Assembly: GCA_964470965.1 (NCBI GenBank)
Contig: CAYYIS010000027.1
Location: 1 to 64,000 of the forward strand
Source of the DNA: CAYYIS01 sp964470965
Lineage (GTDB): Bacteria; JAAXHH01; JABIQT01
Length of the DNA: 64,000 nucleotides
Reading direction: 5' to 3'
The position numbers were made by a program, and so were the translations under genes. Below, one piece after another: positions 53,463 through 62,274 of this stretch (its first letter is position 1; every line of letters starts with the position of its first letter). The notes beneath the pieces were generated by a model that was not told the DNA's origin, ran no database searches, and saw only the letters and a list, made by a program, of their open reading frames with translations.

Positions 53463-54512
53463 ATGGATCGGAGCGACCTATTCCGTGTAGGCCTTACAGA
53501 CGACGGAGTGTACCACAAAACGATGAGTGTACCGTCAGCGGTGGGAATGTTGGAGGACCATCCAGAGGTAATTTACGAAAGCTGCCCCGTGGAAGACGAT
53601 CCGATACCTCGGGAGGTGCTCGATCGATTCGATGCCGTGGTGGCCGGCGGCCCCCGGTTCACCCCTGAAACCGTGGCAGGTACGGAACGATGCAGTCTCA
53701 TCGTACGATTCGGCGCTGGGTACGACCGGGTCGACCTGGACGCCTGTACAGAGGCCGGAATCATAGTAGCCACCACACCCGAAGGTGTTCGCCGTCCCAT
53801 GGCGACGGCAGCGCTTACCCATATCCTGGTATTGACCAGCCGTTTTGTTCACAAGTCCCGCTGCGCACATGAAAACCGCTGGGACGTTGCTCATACGGAC
53901 GAAGAAATGGGACTCGGGCTCAGAGGCAGCACGATTGGTTTCATAGGTTTCGGAAGCATCGGCAAGGATCTGTATGCCCTGATAAAACCATTTGAGATGA
54001 GGCATCTCGTTTATGACCCCTATCTGGATCAGGAGACAGCCAGCAGCTTCAATATCCAACAGAGCGACCTTGCGACCCTGTTAATGGAATCTGATATCGT
54101 GGTCGTCCTGTGTGCGCTTACACCGGAAACACACCATCTTATCGATTCGAACGCGCTCGGACTTATGAAGCCGTCCTCTTACTTCGTCAACATAGCCCGG
54201 GGCGGAATCGTCGACCAGAAGGCTCTGGCCACCGCCCTGTCGCAAGGTCAAATCAAGGGTGCAGGGTTGGATGCGCTGGATCCGGAGCCGATTCATCCTG
54301 ACGATCCGCTTCTCGCTCTGGATAATGTTCATATAACACCTCATGCGATGGGCCTCACAGACGAAATGAGGCGACTGTGCAGCGAAAAGTGTGTCCAGGC
54401 TGCCCTCGATGTGATGCAGGGCAACCGGCCGGAATCCGTCATCAACCGGGCGGTTCTGGATGGTCAGAAATTGAAGGCTAAACTGCAGAGATATCGGGAT
54501 CAATTCAGTTAA
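53463..54512 (+). CDS. D-isomer-specific 2-hydroxyacid dehydrogenase
   Basis: A 349-residue NAD(P)-dependent dehydrogenase (phosphoglycerate/glyoxylate reductase-like). The Rossmann motif GFGSIGKDL, ARGGIVD with the substrate-binding arginine, LDPEPIHPDDPLL with the catalytic glutamate and TPHAMG with the catalytic histidine are all present. TTGGAGGATAGG precedes the ATG. First gene of a four-gene operon ending at 58560; probably interconverts a 2-keto and 2-hydroxy acid made by the later enzymes. Confidence 0.9.
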   Translation: MDRSDLFRVGLTDDGVYHKTMSVPSAVGMLEDHPEVIYESCPVEDDPIPREVLDRFDAVVAGGPRFTPETVAGTERCSLIVRFGAGYDRVDLDACTEAGIIVATTPEGVRRPMATAALTHILVLTSRFVHKSRCAHENRWDVAHTDEEMGLGLRGSTIGFIGFGSIGKDLYALIKPFEMRHLVYDPYLDQETASSFNIQQSDLATLLMESDIVVVLCALTPETHHLIDSNALGLMKPSSYFVNIARGGIVDQKALATALSQGQIKGAGLDALDPEPIHPDDPLLALDNVHITPHAMGLTDEMRRLCSEKCVQAALDVMQGNRPESVINRAVLDGQKLKAKLQRYRDQFS

Positions 54513-54530
54513 AAGGGCTGGAATCAGAAC

Positions 54531-56060
54531 ATGTCTATGTGGTTGAACAAGAGGCAGTTGCATCATCTGCAGCGGGGATATCTAAAGTCAACAGAATCCC
54601 CGATTCCCACCCAGGTCGTTTCCAGCGGTGAATGTTTTCCACCCGTACAGACCCGGCAACAGGCTCAAGTGGAGTCGTTGATTCAAGAAAGAGCGGATCA
54701 TTACGCCCGCCGCGTGAACCTGGATAAAGGTAGATATTTACGGTCTCGGAGCGGGATGGCGTTCGCGTTCTGTGCCATGAACCAGGTGTTCGGAGATGTA
54801 TACGACGTGCATGCAGTCGAGGCCGAAGATTCTGAAATGGTCGAGGAAAGACACGGTAAGACGCTGAACCAGTTTATCTTTGATGTTCACACGCATCATG
54901 TTCACGAAGACTACACATGGAAAGGCCAGCTTTGGTTACGATCTGCAGCCAGAGGCGATTCATACGGCCACACCCCCTGGAACCCAAAACTGGTGGAGCA
55001 GGAACTCGATCTCAAATACTATAAATTCGACTATTATATGAAGGACATGTTCTTTGACAGTGACACCACCGTTGCCCTGCTGAGCACCTCACCCTCCGTC
55101 GACCCCGAAAAAACGCTCCTATCAGACGAACAAATGGTTGCCACGCGAGACCTGGTCAACGAAATTTCCGGTACCCGGCGTATGCATGCCCATGGCGTCA
55201 TATGGCCGGGCGTCCCTGGATACCTTGAATTAATGGACCGGGCAGCCACCGAACTGAAGGTGGATGCTTGGAAGGGCTATACGATTGGCGATGTCCTTGG
55301 CGCCGCACCAACATTTGACAGGCCCTGGCGGATGGACGACAGGGAACGGGCATACCTTACTTATGACAAAGCCAGAAAATACGGTATTCGGAATATCTGC
55401 ATTCACAAAGGCGTACTGCCTGTGGACTATGAAAAAATCCCGAACTGGGAATTCGCAAAAGTCGATGATGTAGGCAAAGCGGCGCAGGACTGGCCTGACC
55501 TAAACTTCCACATCTATCACGCCGGATTAAAAATGTGGCGTGACGCAGAGAAGGTCAATGAGTCGTTTGAACGCACCGGACAACTGGACTGGATCGACGA
55601 CCTCGCCGCGATTCCCCAACGGTATGGCGTGACGAACGTATATGCGGATATCGGTCTGTCGTTCGGAGCTTTGGCGATTACTTTTCCCAGGCTGGCAGCC
55701 GTGATGCTCGCCAAACTGATCAAAGGCCTGGGGGCGGATCATGTGCTCTGGGGAACAGACTCGATCTGGTTCGGCTCCCCGCAGTGGCAAATCGAAGCAT
55801 TCCGTCGTATTGAAGTGCCGGAAGACTTACAGAGAAAATTTGGTCTTGAACCGCTCGGACCTGGTGATGGCCCGGTTAAATCTGCCATTTTTGGTATCAA
55901 CGCGGCCGGTCAGTACGGCATTGACCTGGATGATGCGGGACATCCTATAGAGCGCTACCACAATGACGTGTTGTCTCGACTGAAAACGGCATATCTCGAA
56001 GCCGGCAATCAACGAGACAACCTATTCTGGGGATGGATACGAAAACAAAAAAATGCATAA
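54531..56060 (+). CDS. Amidohydrolase family protein (metal-dependent TIM barrel)
   Basis: A 509-residue hydrolase or decarboxylase of the amidohydrolase-2 type. The first metal motif is FDVHTHHVHEDY (about 115), then HAHGVIWPG, a lysine/histidine strand NICIHKGV, FHIYHAGL and the terminal aspartate in WGTDSIWFG. The first 100 residues form an extra N-terminal region with no recognised domain. It starts 18 bases after the dehydrogenase and ends 15 bases before the oxidoreductase gene, so it is clearly in the same operon. Substrate unknown. Confidence 0.87.
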   Translation: MSMWLNKRQLHHLQRGYLKSTESPIPTQVVSSGECFPPVQTRQQAQVESLIQERADHYARRVNLDKGRYLRSRSGMAFAFCAMNQVFGDVYDVHAVEAEDSEMVEERHGKTLNQFIFDVHTHHVHEDYTWKGQLWLRSAARGDSYGHTPWNPKLVEQELDLKYYKFDYYMKDMFFDSDTTVALLSTSPSVDPEKTLLSDEQMVATRDLVNEISGTRRMHAHGVIWPGVPGYLELMDRAATELKVDAWKGYTIGDVLGAAPTFDRPWRMDDRERAYLTYDKARKYGIRNICIHKGVLPVDYEKIPNWEFAKVDDVGKAAQDWPDLNFHIYHAGLKMWRDAEKVNESFERTGQLDWIDDLAAIPQRYGVTNVYADIGLSFGALAITFPRLAAVMLAKLIKGLGADHVLWGTDSIWFGSPQWQIEAFRRIEVPEDLQRKFGLEPLGPGDGPVKSAIFGINAAGQYGIDLDDAGHPIERYHNDVLSRLKTAYLEAGNQRDNLFWGWIRKQKNA

Positions 56061-56075
56061 AACCGGAGGACTTCC

Positions 56076-57203
56076 ATGGCAAACTATCGCGCCGCAGTTA
56101 TCGGCCTCGGCTGGATGGGCATGCTTTACGATCTGGCCGAGCGCATTCCCGACGGATTCGAGATCGAGGACGTGGACCGCCCCACACCGGATCTGGATCT
56201 GCATCGACGGTTCTATCATCATGACCATCCGGGCAATGAGGGACTGCCCAGTTCCTATTCCGAAGCACTGTGGAGCCACCCTGAAGTGAACCTGGTCGCT
56301 GGGGTTGATCGTGATGCGAAGCGCCTGGAGGCTTTTCGTGATCGATACGGCATTGCGTCAGTCTATACCGATGCGGAAGAAATGCTCCAGCACGAACGTC
56401 CTGATATCGTAGCTGTCGCTACCAATACGAAAGGCCGGGCCGACTTGGTCTGTCTCGCCGTGACGTATGGGGCCCGGGGAATTCTGACGGACAAACCCAT
56501 GTGCCACACGCTGGCGGAAGCGGATCGAATGGTAAAAACCTGTTCGGAGGCGGGTGTGCCGCTGAGTTGCGGGGCTATCACAACGACACATCCATCATTT
56601 GCCCGTGCTAAAGAATTGATTCGGACCGGCACTCTCGGCGAGATCCAGTCCGCCGAAGCAGCCGGACCGTTCGCTCAGCACCAGAACTGGACGTACTTCC
56701 TGGAAAGCCCGCCCACCTGGGTTTCAGGCGTGGGTGATCTCCCAAGACGCGGCCAGGGTACCGATGAGTTTAACGGTCCCGGCGGCAGCGATGAATTTAC
56801 CGGTCAGGGAATTATGGTGACGACTGACGGCATGGTGGTCCATTTCCGAAAAGGAGCGCCCGGGGTGCGCCTGAGTGGTACGACGGGAGAGATCCAGTTT
56901 TCTTATGGCAAAGGCTGGCAGATATGGCAGCAGACGGATGTGGCGGACGGTACTCGGCAACAGGTCGAAATGCCCTGGCCGGAGCCCCAGTTCGTGCCCC
57001 CGTATGGTGCCATTTACAGCCTGAATGATGTGATAGACTCCATGGAGAGTAGACTCGAAGAACCAAAAAACTCAGGCCGACGGGTGGCCATGGCTCTCGA
57101 GGTTGAGATTGCACTTAAACAGTCCTCCGCACGGGAAGGGGCCAGGATCGGCTTGCCTCTGGCGGATCGATCTCTGGGATTAAACTATGACTGGTTCAGG
57201 TAA
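56076..57203 (+). CDS. Gfo/Idh/MocA family oxidoreductase
   Basis: A 375-residue NAD(P)-dependent dehydrogenase with AVIGLGWMGMLYD as Rossmann motif, a roughly 55-residue insertion in the first alpha/beta unit (RPTPDLDLHRRFYHHD), and TDKPMCHT in place of the usual EKP motif (Glu replaced by Asp). A CGAITTTHPS segment follows. Its last 17 bases overlap the aminotransferase start, so translation is coupled. The substrate probably is the amino or keto compound handled by the same operon. Confidence 0.85.
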   Translation: MANYRAAVIGLGWMGMLYDLAERIPDGFEIEDVDRPTPDLDLHRRFYHHDHPGNEGLPSSYSEALWSHPEVNLVAGVDRDAKRLEAFRDRYGIASVYTDAEEMLQHERPDIVAVATNTKGRADLVCLAVTYGARGILTDKPMCHTLAEADRMVKTCSEAGVPLSCGAITTTHPSFARAKELIRTGTLGEIQSAEAAGPFAQHQNWTYFLESPPTWVSGVGDLPRRGQGTDEFNGPGGSDEFTGQGIMVTTDGMVVHFRKGAPGVRLSGTTGEIQFSYGKGWQIWQQTDVADGTRQQVEMPWPEPQFVPPYGAIYSLNDVIDSMESRLEEPKNSGRRVAMALEVEIALKQSSAREGARIGLPLADRSLGLNYDWFR

Positions 57204-58560
57204 AGGAGGGATCTTGGGAAGGGATAACCATCCGTCAGGATTGTTTCACCGGGATCCCACGTATACCTATCCAGTGGTCGACCGAGCATCGGGTATTTAT
57301 CTCTATACCGAAGATGGCCGAAGGATTATTGACGGTATCTCCGGCGCCGGGAATGTTACCCTCGGCCATGGGCGCGAACGCATCGCCGCAGTTCTGGCCG
57401 AACAGGCCTCGGAACTGGCCTACTGCTTCTCTGCATTTTTTACAAACCGGCCCGCGCTCGAGTTGGCCGAACGCGTATCGGAGACTGCGCCGGAAGCACT
57501 GAACCACGCCTATTTCGTATCCGGAGGTTCAGAAGCTATAGAAACCGCCATCAAGCTCGCCCGTCAATATCACCTCCTCCAAGGCAAATATGACAAGCAC
57601 CTGGTTTTGTCCCGGGAACGAAGTTATCATGGCGCCAGCATGGGAGCCCTAGCTGCCACCGGGCTGCCCTCTCTTCGCGAACCGTTTACTCCTTGGTTGC
57701 CCGGTACCCCGCGCATAGCGCCCTGCTATCCCTATCGCTGCGAGTTCGCCGGTTGCGGCGGCAACTGTAATCTGGCCTGTGCCGTTCAGCTTGAGGAAGT
57801 TATCGAGCGTGTGGGACCAAACCGGGTCGCTGCCTTCGTTGCCGAACCTGCCGTGATGGCGGGAATGGCGGCACAGGCCACGACCCCGGGCTACATGGCC
57901 GAAATACGCAGGATATGTGATACCCATGATGTACTGTTTATTACGGATGAGATTATTACCGGATATGGACGAACCGGACGCCACTGGGGATTGGAGCATG
58001 ACGGAGTCGTACCGGATATCGTAGCCTTCGGGAAAGGCGCCAGCAGTGGTTACGCATCGTTGGGCGGCATCGTGATCCACGACCGTATCGCCGAAGCATT
58101 CCAAAGGGAAAAAGCGTTCTTCTCTCATGTATTTACCTACGTCAACAATCCGCTCACCGCCCGGGTTGGCCTGGAAGTGCTCGAAATCATGGAGGAAGAG
58201 AGGACCGTTCAGCATGCGCATGAAATAGGTACTTATGCCTTAGAACGGATGAAGCTTCTCCAACGACATGCATGCGTCGGCGAGGTCCGGGGACATGGAC
58301 TCCTCATGGGTATCGAGCTGGTACAGGATGCGGATACCGGTGCGCCTTATGCCACGGAGGCTAAAGTGTCACAGAAGGCATGTCTAATGTGCCTGGAACG
58401 CGGACTGTGTGTATCCGGTGTGACGGCGGGAGATTTTGGTGGCGGGGATGACATTCGCTTCTATCCCCCCCTTATCATCACCAAGGATCAGGTGGACCAC
58501 GCAATGGGAATTATAGATGACGTCCTATCCCAGTTATCCAAGGAAGGACTGGGAACATGA
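57187..58560 (+). CDS. Class III (omega-type) aminotransferase
   Basis: A 457-residue PLP enzyme. SGGSEAIETAIKLARQYH and the RSYHGAS loop bind the cofactor; DEIITGYGRTG carries the PLP-ring aspartate and FGKGASSGY the Schiff-base lysine (about 281). A cysteine-rich insert (CYPYRCEFAGCGGNCNLAC) follows residue 175, a variant seen in one branch of the family. Relatives use omega-amino acids, amines or taurine as donors. Last gene of the dehydrogenase-amidohydrolase-oxidoreductase-aminotransferase operon. Confidence 0.9.
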   Translation: MTGSGKGGILGRDNHPSGLFHRDPTYTYPVVDRASGIYLYTEDGRRIIDGISGAGNVTLGHGRERIAAVLAEQASELAYCFSAFFTNRPALELAERVSETAPEALNHAYFVSGGSEAIETAIKLARQYHLLQGKYDKHLVLSRERSYHGASMGALAATGLPSLREPFTPWLPGTPRIAPCYPYRCEFAGCGGNCNLACAVQLEEVIERVGPNRVAAFVAEPAVMAGMAAQATTPGYMAEIRRICDTHDVLFITDEIITGYGRTGRHWGLEHDGVVPDIVAFGKGASSGYASLGGIVIHDRIAEAFQREKAFFSHVFTYVNNPLTARVGLEVLEIMEEERTVQHAHEIGTYALERMKLLQRHACVGEVRGHGLLMGIELVQDADTGAPYATEAKVSQKACLMCLERGLCVSGVTAGDFGGGDDIRFYPPLIITKDQVDHAMGIIDDVLSQLSKEGLGT

Positions 58561-58683
58561 ACGACTGGTGTTCAGCGGTTTTTTCCGGTTCGGTGACAGG
58601 CAGTAGCCCGCCATTTCCGTATTTTTCCTGCATAGGCAGTTCAGCCGCTTAATCCCCCCGGCAAGTGTTTGGCATCCTACCGT

Positions 58684-59874
58684 TTAATCGAAAAACCCCT
58701 CATCCTCCTCGGACAGATAACGTTTTGCTTCCTCTTCTAAAAATTCAATGCCGAGACCAGGGGAATCCCAGACTTCCACATGTCCGTCTTTTATAATCGG
58801 GTCCGGTAAACCCGTGACAATATCGTACCACCAGTCCGGGTTCGCTCCCGGAAATTCGAAAGCGATATAGTTCTGCGGCAGAGCAGCCGCCATCTGGACG
58901 TGGGCCGCAATCCCGATGAGACCGTCCAGAACACCGTGCGGTGCCATGAGAATGCCATGGAGATCCGCATATTCGGCGATCCATTTCAGTTCAGCGATGC
59001 CACCCACATCCGCAGGATCCGGACCGACAACGTTTACGGCCTGTTTCTCAAAAAGATCTTTGAAATGCTGTCGCAGGTAGATCTGTTCTCCCGTATGTAT
59101 GGGGGTTGAGGTACTCTCGGTAACCTGTCTGTAAAGTTCCGCCAGTACATACGGCGTGTAGTCACCGGTGATCATATCTTCCAGCCACATGAGATTCAGA
59201 GATTCCACTGCTTGCGCCAACCTGATGGCATCCGAGACCATCATACCCGGCCCGCAATCCAGCGCCAGCCCGACCTCATCGCCCAGGACTTCCTTCATGG
59301 CTTCCGCACAGGCGACGATATGCTTAAAGCCTTTTTCCGTCAGAAGGCCACGGTGGGTATGCGTTGCCCCCGGAATTGTTTCACCATAAAAGAAATCCGG
59401 GATGTCTTGAACCATTCGGCTGTGAAAGCCGACCCCTCGTTTTATGATGGTAAACCCTTCCTCCATCTGTTTCGTTTTAAGGACATTGTCGGCATATGCT
59501 TCCGGAGAACTTCCTTCCATTGGAAAGGGTGAGGCTGTGTTGTAAACGCGCACCCGGTCGCGGATCTTACCACCAAGCAGCTTGTACACCGGAACACCGG
59601 CGGCTTTACCTGCGATGTCCCACAACGCCATCTCGATGGCGCTCACGGCACTGCCCCACGGCTTAAAGCTTCCCAGGCGCCTGATACCCAGCATGACGCG
59701 TTCTACATCCGTGGGGTCCTTCCCCAGTATGTAATCCCTGTAGAACATCACGTGAGGTTTCAGGTACGGCTTCGATGCTTCGGCCTCTCCGTAACCGCAT
59801 ATCCCCTCGTCTGTCACGATCCGGACTACCGGGTTTTGACCGATGATAGCGCATTTCAATTCGGTGATTTTCAT
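58684..59874 (-). CDS. Mandelate racemase/muconate lactonizing enzyme family protein
   Basis: A 396-residue enolase-superfamily enzyme, probably a sugar-acid dehydratase of the galactonate/gluconate type. Metal ligands are the aspartate in LALDCGPG and the glutamates in WLEDM and HTGEQIYL; the C-terminal MAPHG histidine is the likely catalytic base, with VVGPDPADVGGI ahead of it. The ATG at 59874 is chosen because the protein then starts at MKITELK, as usual; the ribosome binding site (AAAGG) is weak. Convergent with the aminotransferase operon. Confidence 0.9.
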   Translation of the reverse strand: MKITELKCAIIGQNPVVRIVTDEGICGYGEAEASKPYLKPHVMFYRDYILGKDPTDVERVMLGIRRLGSFKPWGSAVSAIEMALWDIAGKAAGVPVYKLLGGKIRDRVRVYNTASPFPMEGSSPEAYADNVLKTKQMEEGFTIIKRGVGFHSRMVQDIPDFFYGETIPGATHTHRGLLTEKGFKHIVACAEAMKEVLGDEVGLALDCGPGMMVSDAIRLAQAVESLNLMWLEDMITGDYTPYVLAELYRQVTESTSTPIHTGEQIYLRQHFKDLFEKQAVNVVGPDPADVGGIAELKWIAEYADLHGILMAPHGVLDGLIGIAAHVQMAAALPQNYIAFEFPGANPDWWYDIVTGLPDPIIKDGHVEVWDSPGLGIEFLEEEAKRYLSEEDEGFFD

Positions 59875-60019
59875 GTGGCGCAACCTTTCATTGAAACTAT
59901 TGTGGGCTTGACCCGATGTCACGAGCCTTTATCTTCAAGGTAATCATTGATGAACCACGCGGTTAATCAAGGAAAATCTCCATAGGCGATATCCGCCAAA
60001 CCGACCAGTGAGGAAGATC

Positions 60020-60877
60020 ATGTCCGACTTTCAACCCGATTACAACGTCTATTTCGAAACGACGGATTTAAACAACGCCATGGCCTGTTTGGACGAATAC
60101 GGCTATTGTGTTATTCGCAGAGTAATCGGTCCGGACCTGGTAGAGGCGTTGAAAAACGATATCGATGCGGCCCTCGATCCAGATAGGAATCTGCCGCATG
60201 CCTCAAACAGGTATCATATGATGTTCGCAGAGGCGAGTGTGAACATGTGGAAATTAACCGAACATCCTCCGTTTCTGGAATACGTGCACAAAGTCCACGG
60301 TACCACCGACGTGTGCTTGCATCGGTCCGCCGCTATACTCCGGACATCAGGGGAAGGGATGGGTTACTGGCATACGGATCATCGCGGGCATGTCGAAAAT
60401 CCGAAAAACGCAAATGAGATCCTGAATCGTTACCCGATGCCCAGTGGCAGTTGGTTTTATCTGTGCGGGAGTCACCCGGACCGCAGTGGTATCGCTGTAA
60501 TCGAGAAATCCAATAAGCCTGACTGGCCGGGCCCTGAGGGATTTGAACTGAAACCGGACCTTACCGGATTCCACCCGATGGGCGAAAGCCCGGATGCGGG
60601 ATACAACAGTATGAATGTACCGGGCAGCATCGCCGTAGTGGCTGACCCCGGTGATCTCATCTGTTTCGCCGCGCTTACCTACCATGCGAACATGGCCACC
60701 AACGAGCGCCGATATTCCTGCGGGTTCGGATTCCGCCCCAAGTCCATTCGTATCGATGCCCCGTGGCCTTTACCCGACACGGCGGAAGCCATGGTCGATG
60801 CCTTACCGGATCGATTAAAACATTTTGCTGATGGCTATACAGGATATGACGGAAACTGGCAAGCGGAATCAGCCTGA
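60020..60877 (+). CDS. Phytanoyl-CoA dioxygenase (PhyH) family protein 5
   Basis: A 285-residue Fe(II)/2-oxoglutarate oxygenase with H118 and D120 (YWHTDH), the distal H222 (TYHANM) and arginines at 230-231. The ATG at 60020 has AGGA 5 bases upstream, better than the GTG at 60008. The unusual HTDHRGH sequence puts two more histidines close to the metal site. It is followed after 37 bases by a PLP enzyme gene and probably cotranscribed with it. Confidence 0.87.
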   Translation: MSDFQPDYNVYFETTDLNNAMACLDEYGYCVIRRVIGPDLVEALKNDIDAALDPDRNLPHASNRYHMMFAEASVNMWKLTEHPPFLEYVHKVHGTTDVCLHRSAAILRTSGEGMGYWHTDHRGHVENPKNANEILNRYPMPSGSWFYLCGSHPDRSGIAVIEKSNKPDWPGPEGFELKPDLTGFHPMGESPDAGYNSMNVPGSIAVVADPGDLICFAALTYHANMATNERRYSCGFGFRPKSIRIDAPWPLPDTAEAMVDALPDRLKHFADGYTGYDGNWQAESA

Positions 60878-60914
60878 CTTCTATCTGTCCCGACGACAAT
60901 CAACAGGAGAAAAC

Positions 60915-61976
60915 ATGACGCAACGCCACGGTTTTGTCACCAACACCATACACGCGGGCGGATCAGAGACAACACCATCCGTACCCATTCACTTGGGAGC
61001 AACGACCAATGCCAGGTACATGCGTAGCGGTAATCCGACACTGGATGCCTTCGAGGAAAATGTAAAGACCCTGGATGGCGGCGGCGCGGCGATCTCCACC
61101 TCCTGCGGTATGGCTGCTGTCAGCCAGACTTTATTAGCACTGCTTTCTCCCGGGGATCGTATCGTCTGCCATAACACGGTCTACCACTGGACCACTTACA
61201 TGATGCAGAACACGCTGCCCAAGTGGGGTGTTGACGTGGACATGGTCGACTTGACCGATTTAGATCAGATGACGACGGCTCTGAGCAAGCCAGCAGCAGT
61301 GGTATACTTCGAACCCGTGGCGAACCCGAAGCTGGAGGTTATCGATTCGGCCAGGGCTATTCAAATGGCACATGAGGCAGGCGCAAAGGTGGTGATAGAC
61401 AACACCTACCTTTCACCGTACCTGTTTAAACCCCTTGAGCATGGAGCGGACATCGTGTTGCATAGCGCGACCAAGTATCTATGCGGCCATGGCGATTCAC
61501 TGGCCGGTATCGTGGTAACAAGGGATGAAGCCCTCGGACAGCAGATCGTCACAATGCGTAACACCATGGGCGGCATTCTCAGTCCCGTGAACGCCTACCT
61601 GCTGATTCGTGGTATAAAAACGCTCTCTATGCGTATGGATCGACACTGCGCCAATGCCCAGGCGGTTGCTGAATACCTGCTGGACCACCCCAATGTGGCC
61701 ACGGTGGCATACCCCGGTCTACCAGCCTCCCAAGGTCATGAGATCGCGAAAGCGCAGTGGAGGGGATTCGGGGGCATGGTGTTTTTCAAGATTGCCGACG
61801 CAACATTGCACAAACAATTTCTTGACGGTGTTAGGCTCTGCCGTCCCTGGGTCAGCCTCGGTGATGCGGGATCACTGGTTTCCGATCGTTCGGAAAACCA
61901 GGTACGTATGTCTGTAGGACTGGAAGATATAGAGGATATTCTGGCGGATCTTGAACAGGCCCTGGATGGCGCGTGA
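60915..61976 (+). CDS. Trans-sulfuration family PLP enzyme (Cys/Met metabolism)
   Basis: A 353-residue enzyme of the cystathionine gamma-synthase/gamma-lyase family. RYMRSGNPT holds the phosphate-binding Tyr and Arg of the neighbouring subunit, SCGMAA the cofactor loop, DNTYLSPYL the ring aspartate, and HSATKYLCGHGDSLAG the Schiff-base lysine at 187. It is some 30-40 residues shorter than typical members, mostly at the N-terminus. CAGGAG precedes the ATG at 60915. Reaction (beta/gamma elimination or replacement) not predictable. It ends 39 bases before an assembly gap. Confidence 0.88.
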   Translation: MTQRHGFVTNTIHAGGSETTPSVPIHLGATTNARYMRSGNPTLDAFEENVKTLDGGGAAISTSCGMAAVSQTLLALLSPGDRIVCHNTVYHWTTYMMQNTLPKWGVDVDMVDLTDLDQMTTALSKPAAVVYFEPVANPKLEVIDSARAIQMAHEAGAKVVIDNTYLSPYLFKPLEHGADIVLHSATKYLCGHGDSLAGIVVTRDEALGQQIVTMRNTMGGILSPVNAYLLIRGIKTLSMRMDRHCANAQAVAEYLLDHPNVATVAYPGLPASQGHEIAKAQWRGFGGMVFFKIADATLHKQFLDGVRLCRPWVSLGDAGSLVSDRSENQVRMSVGLEDIEDILADLEQALDGA

Positions 61977-62015
61977 CTGTTTTCAATATTCAAAAAACCG
62001 AGTCGTCTTCCAATC

Positions 62016-62115
62016 NNNNNNNNNNNNNNNNNNNNNNNNNNNNNNNNNNNNNNNNNNNNNNNNNNNNNNNNNNNNNNNNNNNNNNNNNNNNNNNNNNNNN
62101 NNNNNNNNNNNNNNN
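62016..62115. other. Assembly gap (100 N)
   Basis: Exactly 100 undetermined bases, the usual placeholder for a scaffold join of unknown length. True distance and any genes between the PLP enzyme and the following fragment are unknown. Confidence 0.98.
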
Positions 62116-62116
62116 C

Positions 62117-62179
62117 CCTGCGGATCACTTGATTGAATTTACCATTACAGAAGGTGGTATTCCGGTTTTTCGCGGCTAA
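62117..62179 (+). CDS. C-terminal fragment of a gene lost in the assembly gap
   Basis: The 20 codons between the gap and TAA at 62177-62179 read as a plausible protein C-terminus (HLIEFTITEGGIPVF). Other frames are broken by stops, so a truncated plus-strand gene is the simplest reading. The family cannot be told. The true gene begins inside or beyond the gap. Confidence 0.45.
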   Translation, partial: PADHLIEFTITEGGIPVFRG

Positions 62180-62274
62180 ACCCAAAAAAGTAAATTTTGT
62201 ACCGTTGCAGATGATACATGGGAAGTTGGTCCCGGTAATCGGAAAAATGGAATCGTAAAATCCAAGGAGTGAAT

